This document shows, piece by piece, positions 56,236 through 64,000 of a DNA stretch of 64,000 nt. This DNA is from Hyposmocoma kahamanoa (Eukaryota > Arthropoda > Insecta > Lepidoptera > Cosmopterigidae). Position 1 is the stretch's first letter, and each line of letters opens with the position of its first letter. The stretch lies in contig NW_020653713.1 in the NCBI RefSeq assembly GCF_003589595.1, positions 4,074,692 through 4,138,691 on the forward strand, in the 5' to 3' direction. The notes under the pieces were generated by a model. It was not told the origin of the DNA. It saw only the letters and a program-made list of their open reading frames with translations, and made no database searches. Made by a program: the position numbers and the translations under genes.

Positions 56236-56866
56236 CTGGATTGCGATGGGACGATCAGTACAAATTGATGATTTGCTGGCTATGGAGACAAAATTGGGTT
56301 GGACTATCCAGGGCTCTACAAATGAGGTATACCACTGTAGTACCGATGAACTGCAGGTAAGTGTACAGCTTTTTACATTTGATGTTGAGGACCTGTGGAA
56401 ATTAGGATCTTCGAAAACGAAACGAAGACTAGCGCTGAGGCGGAAGTGTCAGAATTTTTTGAACAAACCATAACAGTTGATAATGAAGTGCGTTATGAAA
56501 TACAATTTCCTTGGAAAGGTGCAAACAATTTTGATATTGCGAGGCGCAGACTCAAATCAACTACCAAAAAACTAGTTAAATTAGAATTATTAGATGATTA
56601 CAATAAGGTGTTTGATGAATGGTTAGATAGTAACATAATTGAGGAAGTGGCCATTGATGATACATGTAGAAGTCACTACTTACCTCATCACGCGGTTGTT
56701 AAGGAGTCTAGTGCGATAACTAAATTAAGGCCTGTTTTTGATGCTTCAGCTGTCGGTAAGAATGGGTTATCACTAAATGACTGCTTAGAGAAGGAGAGCA
56801 ACTTAATAGAACAGATACCAAGGCTATTGATAGATTTTAGGAAGGGGGCGATTGGTATCTATTATT
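56236..56866 (+). pseudogene. BEL/Pao reverse transcriptase, N-terminal part
   Basis: Frame 1 (to about 56400) has METKLGWTIQGST and VEDLWKLGS. Frame 2 (56395 on) has RYEIQFPWKGAN, ARRRLKSTTKKLVK, VFDEWLDSNIIEEVAI, YLPHHAVVKESSAITKLRPV, FDASAVGKNGLSLNDCLEKE and LIEQIPRLLIDFRKGAIGI. These are the conserved BEL/Pao segments leading to the RT palm (VFDAS...GPSLND...). The sequence is lost immediately before the first catalytic Asp motif (usually 'ADIEKAFLQI'), so there is no polymerase active site. The integrase is also missing. Confidence 0.93.
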
Positions 56867-56978
56867 TATTAGCAAAGATGAAGCTTCCCCAATCCCAAAA
56901 CAGTTTTCTTTGCAAACGGATATTGTAGCTGATCTTGACTATGTTGACTCTTTTTATTTAGTAAACCTAAAAATGTGA
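56867..56978 (+). pseudogene. Possible later BEL/Pao segment after a deletion
   Basis: In another frame this stretch reads SPIPKQFSLQTDIVADLDYV and DSFYLVNLK before a stop. The balanced composition suggests former coding sequence, perhaps a downstream part of pol joined by deletion. I cannot place it in a domain. Confidence 0.35.
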
Positions 56979-57110
56979 TTTAGTCTTTCCTCTTCTTCTT
57001 CTCGTATCGGTGGTATACACTTTAATACTTGCCATTTTGGTGAAAGGAAAGGATTTGTCAAGGAGAAAATGATACGTCGTGGGGGGACGCTCCTTTCGTT
57101 CAGCTAGCCC
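56979..57110 (-). repeat. LINE/SINE-like 3' tail ending in (GAA)n
   Basis: Minus strand: GGCAAGTATTAAAGTGTATA, CACCGATACGAGAAGAAGAA. A second copy lies at 57326-57498 inside SINE5. Both end in GAA repeats. Confidence 0.55.
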
Positions 57111-57325
57111 TCGCCATTAATTGACAAGAACAAGCTATATGCGCGTGGCCGTTGTTGGAAGTTGGTGTTAAAATATGTTAATTTAATTGCTACTTTATAT
57201 CTAATTCTTCTCATTATTTTATTTAAATATAAACATCATCATCAAACCATTTACACGTCCTACTGCTGGAAACGGATTTCCTCTCGGGCGAGGGCTTACG
57301 TCATAGTCCGCCACACTGGCCCAAT

Positions 57326-57498
57326 CTTCTTCTTCGTATCGTATCGATGGCATATACTTTAATGCTTGCCATCGTGGTGAATGATTTGTCAATCGGCGTA
57401 AGGTAGTCACCGATTGTTGCCCAGGATACGCCAGACGTCCAGAAAAGGAATGGTACGTCGGCGTCTTGCGGGGAGGCTTCAATCATGCACTCTAATGC
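57326..57498 (-). repeat. Insertion within SINE5, (GAA)n-ended
   Basis: Minus strand from about AGAGTGCATGATTGAAGCCT through GGCAAGCATTAAAGTATATG to CGATACGATACGAAGAAGAA. It resembles 56979-57110 in its second half. SINE5 sequence matches on both sides but not within. Confidence 0.6.
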
Positions 57499-57679
57499 GG
57501 ATTGGGGACTTCAGAAGTTTTCCGAGAGTTGTGAACCGTCTTCGACGTGCAGATTCCATCACGACTTTTTCGTTCACCGAAAAGCTCATGGTAAATTTCA
57601 AATAAAATTTCGCACATAAATATCAAGAAACTCAAAGGTGCAAACCCGGATTCACACTTTTGCTTTAGAGCCGGTAGAT

Positions 57680-58135
57680 ATTTTTTTTTTATTGTGACTC
57701 GGCAAAATGACTGCACCGCGCCTGATGGAAAGTGCGAATACAGTCCAGAGACGAGAGTAACGGATGAAAAACACAAATATCTTCACTCCGTCACTATCAT
57801 TTTGCCGGTCTGGCCAAATGCTTCTTCACACTACGTTTGAAGGACCCGATGTTATAGAGGGGAGGGAATACATGCGCCGGGATTTGGTTCCAAAATTTGA
57901 TGGTTCGGCATAAAAACGAATTGCCAAACTTTTTAGTGCGGGACGGTATTGAACTGACCGTCCAACTGTGGCAACGCAGTCCGGCACGGGTGGTCCGCTG
58001 ATGGAAAGGAGAGGAAGGGATAAGGTTGAATAACTCTTCAGAGCACTCACCGTGGTACAGGCGATAGAATACGCTAAGAGACGCAATATCTCTGCGAAGC
58101 TGTAACGACTCCGCATGCTCAGTTACATGAGGATC
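57680..58135 (-). pseudogene. LINE-C reverse transcriptase end with 3' UTR and target duplication
   Basis: The minus-strand frame (stop at 57797) encodes TEHAESLQLRRDIASLSVFY, RLYHGECSEELFNLIPS, a FHQRTTRAGLR block, FGNSFLCRTIKFWNQIPAHV and FPPLYNIGSFKRSVKKHL. This is the C-terminal end of a CR1/Jockey-like non-LTR reverse transcriptase. It is open for about 113 codons without a stop or frameshift. The 3' UTR follows (CTTTCCATCAGGCGCGGTGC, GCCGAGTCACAATA) and ends in a run of A (57681-57690 on the plus strand as T). GTAGAT flanks the insert at 57674-57679 and 58136-58141. It is a textbook 5'-truncated insertion of about 456 bases; the catalytic domain is absent. Confidence 0.92.
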
Positions 58136-58163
58136 GTAGATCAAACCATTAGGCTACCACGGG

Positions 58164-58689
58164 TTTTTATAATGTAAACGTTATTATTTTATAATCCAAT
58201 TGTTGCGCCATTAAATGTGCCACTGTGTGTGTCTGTAACAAAACATCTTTAAGTATCAAAAGTGTGACACGTCCTAAAACTTTTATAAGCGTAACACGGT
58301 GGACAGTCCATTACGTCATGGTCAGATTCCAATACTTACCAACAACGTGAAGAAATACACGTCCATAAACCAATTACGTTACTCATTACATGAAAACGTG
58401 TAACAATAAGTTTATAACGTGTAACAAATCTAACAAATCCACGTTTCACATGTTTTATGGTCGCTACTGTGGTATATAAAACGCACGGACAGACGGACGG
58501 ACGAAATGATATATGGAGTCCAATTAAAGTGGTGTCGTAAGTTTGCAGGCGGCCTAATGATAAGCTACTGGCGGTCGAATGTTGATATAAGAAGAGTTTA
58601 GACATGGCAACGAGGAAATGAAAAATATTATTATTTTTTATGTTGAACGAATGAATGAATAGTTCCTTGTTACGTATTAAACATTACGA
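58164..58689. other. Unassigned stretch
   Basis: ACGGACAGACGGACGGACG (58486-58504) is a short imperfect (ACGG)n-type repeat. Otherwise nothing recognised. Confidence 0.4.
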
Positions 58690-58830
58690 CGACCTCCGTG
58701 GTCGAGTGGCTTGCACACCGCTTTCATGGTGTCACCATCTCTGAGGTCCCGGGTTCGATTCCCGGCCGGGTCAATGAAGAAGCAAATTTTTCTATCTCGG
58801 GTCCGGGTATTTATTTATTATGTCGACACT
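58690..58830 (+). mobile_element. SINE4, 3' truncated
   Basis: CTCCGTGGTCGAGTGGCTTG (A box), CTTTCATGGTGTCACC, GGTCCCGGGTTCGATTCCCG (B box), GGCCGGGTCAATGAAG and TCTATCTCGGGTCCGGGTAT. The tail after this differs from the full copy at 35145-35380. Confidence 0.9.
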
Positions 58831-60284
58831 ATTTGCCAAGTTTAATAAAATTCAATATGAAGTCGGTTAGGGGAAAGCGCGCCAAATCGAATTTATCCTC
58901 TAGTTTGCCACCCTTATAGGTGGAATGTTTTCTTCAAATTTCAATGGAACCAACTCTTTACAACAAAAAAAATCTAAATCGGTTCACAAATGCGTAATCG
59001 CTTAACATTCACACACAAAAAGTACAGTCGATTTGAGAACGTCCTCCTTTTTAAAGTCGGTTAATAAGGTAATTTAGTACAAGCAGTATTCTGCTAACAG
59101 GCAATTTCTTCCGAACAGCCTACGGATTGAAAATTAGGCAATGCGCAAGTATGCCACTAAAGAATATTTTCTAATGGTAATCTTTTTTCTGTAACACGTA
59201 AATTGTAGTAGTTTACTTTCTCTAGGAAATGCAAGTATTTTAAAGTTTAAAGTCCTATATAGTTTTATAATTACACCATCAATAAAAATAGTATAGTAGT
59301 CACCATTAATAAAAAGGTTTAAAGCATATTCTATGTTTGGCTTAGGCGGGTTGAGAATTTCCCATTTCGTTAAGCACGAAGTTGCTACGAAGCATTCATA
59401 AATGTATGTGTGTAACATGTATGTGGGCCATCACCGTTCTCAAATTTTGTGAGCAATTAAATTCATTGCTCGCGTGTATATGTAATCTAAAATGAAAAAC
59501 CTCCAAACCCATCCAAGTCATGTCTATTTGAATTCTCAAGTCTATACACATTTAGATGCCTTTACAGCCGCCATAAACGGTTTTTAATTAAGGACCTTAC
59601 GATCTATACATTTACGACTATCCCCAATTAGCACCGACTACGCCCCGTTTACAAATAATTGATGTAAATTATTTAGTTCTCTTCTGCAATTGTTTGTTAG
59701 ACTGTCTGTGCGTCTTTGATTTGGATTTAAAGAATGTGATGCAACTTTGAGTTCTTTTTGTTTACAGTTGTGCAATATCGTTCCTCTGCTCGTTAACTGC
59801 TATATCTCACGCCTGTAGCCTTACTCAGCTTTCAAAAGCGAATAGTGTTCACTAATCGTCATTTGTCTACATTTTAATATACGATTACAAATATATATTT
59901 TTGGAGAAGTACTGGTAGGAATCAGTTATTCTCCAACCCATCAAGATTGTCCCTCCAATGCTTTCTCGACCGTCCCCGCCGTCGCCTTCCACCCTATCCT
60001 CAAAAGCGGCATTGTGTTGTTAAGGATTTCTTCAATATTTTTTTTACTTAAAACTTAACTCCGTTTTCAACTTTTCATTACACACTTTTTCAACCATTGT
60101 AACATTTTTGCTTTACATTCACAAAATACACATTACTTTTTTAAAGTGAGAAAATTCGTTCTATAGTTACAAAGTATTAAGCTAATAAGGATTTAATAAT
60201 TGTATTGCGTCGGTAAATGAAAAGCCCAGGACGTTGCGTTCCATTAGCCACTGGGAAATTGTCAAAAATAAGGAGCAGAGGAGG
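58831..60284. other. AT-rich DNA, nothing recognised
   Basis: No feature seen. A 94-codon minus-strand frame at 59134-59418 has no known domain. Confidence 0.4.
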
Positions 60285-60335
60285 ATTTGAGATAGTCCTT
60301 TGCCCAACAGCGGCATACAATATTTGCGCTAAATC
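60285..60335 (+). mobile_element. LINE/SINE5-type tail scrap
   Basis: GAGATAGTCCTTTGCCCAAC and AGCGGCATAC resemble the '...GGCCTTTGCCCAGCAGTGGGA' ending of SINE5/LINE-R tails. Confidence 0.4.
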
Positions 60336-60603
60336 GAAAATAAGCTGCCTTAAAAATTTGTCTAATGTTTAGTTATGGCAGTTAACCAAGAAAGGTGCGA
60401 TTCAATATGTATTCTTTTGGTAACGATGGCCTAATGAGTTATTACTGTAAAACAAGTTTGCCCAATTTAGTAGTTCTTAATTTAAAAAATCTAATTTCGG
60501 CCATTTGTCCAAAATGTACAACCGTAATCTTGTAATATACACATAGCACAATATTCAAAATGTAGTATCAATAACAATTATAATTACCACCTTTTCCACC
60601 TAC

Positions 60604-60741
60604 CTCTCAGAGCTTTAAATCGCAAATATCGGAGGGACACTGCCACTACGCCCATCACCCTGAGACATAAGTTTACAACTCCCATGTGCCTGTAATTTCA
60701 CCAGCACCCTTACCCTTTCATAAGGAACTCTACTGCTACTA
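60604..60741 (-). mobile_element. rep1 copy, two deletions
   Basis: Plus reading: CTCTCAGAGCTTTAAATCGC, GGGACACTGCCACTACGCCC, CCATGTGCCTGTAATTTCAC, ACCCTTACCC, then directly TTTCATAAGGAACTCTACTG. The 3' ~75 sense bases and a central ~80 are missing. Confidence 0.9.
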
Positions 60742-60757
60742 AGCTGTTTGTCTTACT

Positions 60758-60936
60758 TCATCATCAGCTTGCACCCATCCACTGCTGGACATAAGCCTCC
60801 CCCTGAGTACGCCAACTCACCTTTCTCAGGTGGCCCGTCCATCTTGCCGCAGGTCGTCGCCACTCTAGAACAAGTCTGCTTCATCGGTCATCAGCCTTCC
60901 TGCAGATATGTTCGGCCCACTGGCATTTAAGCTCAC
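60758..60936 (-). pseudogene. LINE-R reverse transcriptase, extreme C-terminus
   Basis: The minus strand reads ELKWQWAEHICRKADDR, a stop, SRLVLEWRRPAARW, then a changed segment and TQGEAYVQQWMG. These match 'LKWQWAGHI.RR.DGRW...LEWRP...RPP.RW......GEAYVQQW', the end of RTE-like proteins. The family is the one at 33357-33800, which preserves a longer part. About 55 codons remain with one stop and a deletion between the RP-ARW and GEAY parts. Confidence 0.85.
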
Positions 60937-61637
60937 ACACCTTATCTTACTTATCATCACGCTATTGCGATTTTCAATATGAGTTGTCGAATTGATTTGT
61001 GTGGAATCGATATCTGTGAAATGGCAACACGAAAAGCTGTGCTGGAAGGGGCATTCAATCTCCTCGATAAACTGTATTTATCTCAACAGGCCGCCAACGT
61101 GTAACTCCGGTAGCCCCTAGAAACCAGAACTATAAAAGCAAAGCGAAAACAAGAAATAAAAATGTTTATTTTCACAATAAAACTTGAATAAGTGCCATTT
61201 TAATTTACGACCATCCAAATTTGATTTCTTCTAATTATACAAGTCGTTTCAAATTTGAATTGGAAAATGTCAGTTTAATAATAAGGGATATTTCATTATA
61301 TACCATTTTGCATGATTCATCGTAGGTCCAAACCACACAGTCGGATTTAATTGTAAAATATTGTTGTTAAAATTTTATTGTTGAAAACGGTCGGACATTC
61401 CACAGATGCCTTAATGGTATTTTTAGTGATTCAACTGTCCAGCGATTATGCTATTATACAACTGTTCTTGTATATATAAATATACACACATAAAAGAGGC
61501 AGCTCTGAGGATTTTTTCGAACTGACACCACCGTCACGTTTACACCATTATATCCTGCCTAAGGAGTAGGGTACATCCCTACGTTCTTGATGCCTGACGT
61601 ACTGAAACTTCGTTCCTTCGAACCTACAAGAAAGATT
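60937..61637. other. AT-rich DNA, nothing recognised
   Basis: No feature seen. Confidence 0.4.
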
Positions 61638-61932
61638 TTTTTAATAATATCAAGTGACAGTGAATAACAAGTCGTCCGTCTGATGGTAAGCTACACGCCT
61701 GTCACTCAGCTCTTTAAATCGCAAAGATCTGAGGCGCATTGCCACTGCGCCCGTCACCGTCAGATGTACACTATAAACGCTGGACAAGGAGGTCCCGGGT
61801 TCGATACCAGTTTGTGTATATTCCAATTTGGGAAATTCCCTTCCCTAAACTGATTCTGGTTCGGGTGAAAGATAAGGTGGCAATACTTCCCTGGACGAAT
61901 TTTTCCACGAGGAGCTCTACTGCTGTTAAAAA
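61638..61932 (-). mobile_element. rep1 copy with a SINE fragment in the middle
   Basis: Rep1 pieces (plus reading) are TTTTTTAATAATATCAAGTG, TGATGGTAAGCTACACGCCT, AAATCGCAAAGATCTGAGGC and CACTGCGCCCGTCACC, then a gap, then GATAAGGTGGCAATACTTCC and CGAGGAGCTCTACTGCTGTT. Between them (about 61765-61870) lies non-rep1 sequence with GGTCCCGGGTTCGATACC, a B box. Confidence 0.82.
61765..61870 (+). mobile_element. SINE fragment inside rep1
   Basis: GGAGGTCCCGGGTTCGATAC carries a B box, followed by CAGTTTGTGTATATTCCAAT. No A box is evident. It replaces ~100 bases of rep1, so insertion with deletion or a mosaic template is possible. Confidence 0.55.
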
Positions 61933-61974
61933 GGTCTCCTTCCTTTGGTGTGTTGTTCCTTTTGGAATGTCCAT

Positions 61975-62040
61975 GCGCTACAGTAACCACCACCCAAATC
62001 AAATGGTTCGTCTGCTCGTTTTCCACCCACATTACAGACA
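61975..62040 (+). repeat. Possible LINE 3' end scrap
   Basis: GTAACCACCACCCAAATCAA and GTTCGTCTGCTCGTTTTCCA resemble the 'CATCAGGTGG..CGTCTGCTCGTTTGCC' 3' ends of lepidopteran non-LTR elements (memory). Confidence 0.35.
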
Positions 62041-62054
62041 AAAACATTATCCAT

Positions 62055-62375
62055 TAAAAAATATTTACATACATAATCATCACACATGTCTCCCTGGGCT
62101 GGCAATCCTCCTTCGACTCTTCCACTCGCATCAGTCTATTCATACATGTCAGTTTATCCTTGGTACTTTTAACCCGACCTTTAAGGACATCATCAATCTG
62201 ATTGAGATATGCATCTGGGAGAGGTAGACTTCGGAAGTCGGTAGACTGATAGTCGGGAGGGTATCTCCCTACGCATCCATCCACATTCGATCTATAAATT
62301 TATGCCATCAATCTGCCAACATTCATTCTTTCTACTTGATCTTTCATACCACAACGCTTTCTAACTAGAAAAAAA
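62055..62375 (-). pseudogene. LINE-K reverse transcriptase, C-terminal end
   Basis: The minus strand encodes LVRKRCGMKDQVERMNVGRL, IYRSNVDGCVG, then YLNQIDDVLKGRVKSTKDKL and TCMNRLMRVEESKEDC. It aligns segment by segment with the fragments at 45013-45357 and is the better preserved copy. A stop lies before IYRSN, and the GRPRRT part is altered by a small indel. The 3' part runs into TATGTATGTAAATATTTTTT, probably the element tail. A rep1 copy on the other strand begins just beyond its 5' edge. Confidence 0.82.
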
Positions 62376-62379
62376 CTAC

Positions 62380-62650
62380 TTATGAAAGAATTCGTCCAGG
62401 GAAGTTGTCGTCCATTTCTGCCGCCAAGCAGTAATGTGAGCATTACTGTGTTCAGGTTTTGAAGAGTAAGGGTGCTGGTGAAATTACAAACACACGGGTC
62501 ACTTATGTCTCAGGGCGACGGGCGCAGTGGCAGTGCCCCTCCGATCTTTACGTTTTAAAGCTCTGAGTGGCACAGCAACTGTTGTGAGCAGGCGTGTCGC
62601 TTACCACCAGGCCCACGACTTGTTCGTCCCGTCACCTAGTGATTTTAAAT
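62380..62650 (+). mobile_element. rep1 copy
   Basis: Runs from ACTTATGAAAGAATTCGTCC through GTAATGTGAGCATTACTGTG and CTCAGGGCGACGGGCGCAGT to CGTCCCGTCACCTAGTGATT. It lacks the first ~15 bases and a poly-A end. Confidence 0.95.
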
Positions 62651-62872
62651 CATGTTCAGTTTATTTCAATATCACATGAACTGGCCACAATAAGTTTCTT
62701 CATAAAAACGGTTAACATAAAATCTGACATGGATACAGCTCATAAATTTTATGACATTCCATATTCAAATATGCGAAATTTGTTATTAGTGGCCAAGGAC
62801 GTTTCGCGGTTTGTTCTCTAAAGGATTATGTCGAAGAAGCGTGAAAAGGGTTCAATAAAATTAAATAAAAAT

Positions 62873-63272
62873 NNNNNNNNNNNNNNNNNNNNNNNNNNNN
62901 NNNNNNNNNNNNNNNNNNNNNNNNNNNNNNNNNNNNNNNNNNNNNNNNNNNNNNNNNNNNNNNNNNNNNNNNNNNNNNNNNNNNNNNNNNNNNNNNNNNN
63001 NNNNNNNNNNNNNNNNNNNNNNNNNNNNNNNNNNNNNNNNNNNNNNNNNNNNNNNNNNNNNNNNNNNNNNNNNNNNNNNNNNNNNNNNNNNNNNNNNNNN
63101 NNNNNNNNNNNNNNNNNNNNNNNNNNNNNNNNNNNNNNNNNNNNNNNNNNNNNNNNNNNNNNNNNNNNNNNNNNNNNNNNNNNNNNNNNNNNNNNNNNNN
63201 NNNNNNNNNNNNNNNNNNNNNNNNNNNNNNNNNNNNNNNNNNNNNNNNNNNNNNNNNNNNNNNNNNNNNNNN
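62873..63272. other. Assembly gap, 400 N
   Basis: A run of exactly 400 undetermined bases. Open frames across it are artefacts. Confidence 1.
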
Positions 63273-63388
63273 GGATACGAAACAGTAGCGCTACGGGAAT
63301 TCCTAAGACTACGCGAGAATTCTCCAGAAGACACGCGACATGTTTTTGGCTCATATCTAGTGTGTACGTTGCACAATATTTATTCTTC

Positions 63389-63632
63389 TATGATACAAAG
63401 TGACGGGGCCAACAAAACTAGTCACGAGGCTGGTAAGCGACACGCCTATTCATAACAGATGCAGTACTCACTCAAAGCTTCAAATCGCAAAGATCTGAGG
63501 GGCATTGCTACTGCGCTCGTCTCCCTGAGACATAAGTTGACAAGTTCTATATGCCTGTAATTTCACCAGCACCCTTACCCTTCAAAAACCGAAACACAGC
63601 AAAGCTCACATTACGGCTCGGCGGCAGAAATA
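63389..63632 (-). mobile_element. rep1 copy, sense 5' end missing
   Basis: Plus reading: CTATGATACAAAGTGACGGG, GGCTGGTAAGCGACACGCC, ACTCAAAGCTTCAAATCGCA, GACATAAGTTGACAAG, ATTACGGCTCGGCGGCAGAA. It stops there; the sense 5' ~65 bases are absent. Confidence 0.95.
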
Positions 63633-64000
63633 ATTTCATAATGCTGTGCTGTTTAAATAGTCCTAGTTAATGGTTTATTTTTGTATTTAACGTTTCTGTG
63701 TGTATTTACTTGATAAGCCTTATTAAATAAATAAAAAAAGTAAAAGTGACAAAACAATGCTAATACATTCATTCATTCATTCATTTCAAGTAGAAATACA
63801 GTGTTCTTAATTTAAATTTTCATAACAATGATTAAGATTGTTCAATTGATTTAGCTTAGATGTTCTAAGGAAAGCAGTGACGAAAGCAAAAAATCAAACA
63901 TAAAATCTCCAAATCACAACATTTTCTATGTTCAAAATACTTACTTGTCCTCTTTTCTTATACTTAGTATCAACAACGAAATTATTGACGCATGGTTCTC
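63633..64000. other. AT-rich DNA with a small microsatellite
   Basis: (ATTC)n, about four and a half units, at 63768-63786. Nothing else recognised. Confidence 0.6.

Larger units (their letters stand above)
57235..58163 (-). mobile_element. SINE5 split into three by two insertions
   Basis: On the minus strand: head GTGGTAGCCTAATGGTTTGA (58140-58161), interrupted by LINE-C (57680-58135). Then come GTGAATCCGGGTTTGCACCT (worn B-box region), TTGAAATTTACCATGAGCTT, CGGTGAACGAAAAAGTCGTG and GAAGTCCCCAATCCGCATT (to about 57499). These are interrupted again (57326-57498), and then GGCGGACTATGACGTAAGCC and CCAGCAGTAGGACGTG end the unit. Confidence 0.82.

Noticed and set aside
58690..58775. Functional tRNA gene (serine- or leucine-like head)
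   Set aside because: The same head and downstream tail recur at 35145 as a SINE; the ends do not form a proper acceptor stem.
61739..62227. 162-codon plus-strand frame
   Set aside because: It crosses rep1, a SINE fragment and the antisense of LINE-K; no coherent protein.
62818..63403. Frames of 170-190 codons
   Set aside because: Mostly run across the 400-N assembly gap.

Overview
This window is AT-rich eukaryotic DNA with no intact host gene that I can support. It looks like an intergenic or intronic region of a repeat-rich insect genome, most probably a butterfly or moth (Lepidoptera). The reasons are the many tRNA-derived SINEs with clear A and B boxes, a ~300-bp repeat present about 19 times whose sequence I recall (unverified) from the 3' regions of Bombyx-type LINEs, and remnants of several LINE lineages, a BEL/Pao element and a Copia element typical of that order. 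All recognisable coding sequence belongs to transposable elements, and every copy is truncated or carries stops and frameshifts.

Names used below. rep1: the ~300-bp family running from TAGCAGTAGAGC to a 3' end in (AT)AAAAAAA. SINE2: tRNA-like head plus a (TTA)n tail. SINE3: head GTTCCGTGGCTTAG, tail ending near TTCGATCTTTGTATTAAT. SINE4: head GTGGTCGAGTGG. SINE5: head GTGGCCTAATGGTTTGA with a LINE-like tail ending CCCAGCAGTGGGA. rep6, rep7 and rep8: unclassified families. mite1, mite2, mite3: short terminal-inverted-repeat elements. LINE-J, -C, -R, -K, -L, -M: six kinds of reverse-transcriptase remnant; clade names are from memory.

Layout. 1-8000: mostly unique AT-rich sequence with microsatellites, a LINE 3' UTR piece and a SINE with a 17-bp target-site duplication. 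8000-18750: rep1 copies, a LINE-C scrap, SINEs, and mite1 inserted in a rep1 copy. 18850-20900: Copia pol fragment and a LINE-J 3' end. 21200-26000: more rep1 and a 1.1-kb foldback structure. 26000-31700: nearly empty. 31700-36990: SINEs, a LINE-R reverse-transcriptase end and a hAT-like element with perfect 8-bp duplications. 37000-44700: SINE3 duplications and nested SINEs. 45000-46920: LINE-K interrupted by mite3, then SINE2 and LINE-L. 48000-52050: a cluster of SINEs, LINE-M and rep1. 53780-56980: a defective BEL/Pao element whose gag is interrupted by another transposon. 57000-58200: a SINE5 copy split by two later insertions. 58700-63640: SINE4, rep1, LINE-R and LINE-K scraps and a 400-base assembly gap.

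The interest lies in the order of insertions, several of which can be dated relative to one another from the sequence, and in the foldback structure at 22729-23826. I found no CRISPR array, no operon and no new enzyme system. Repeat boundaries are read by eye and are good to about 5-20 bases unless a duplication fixes them.
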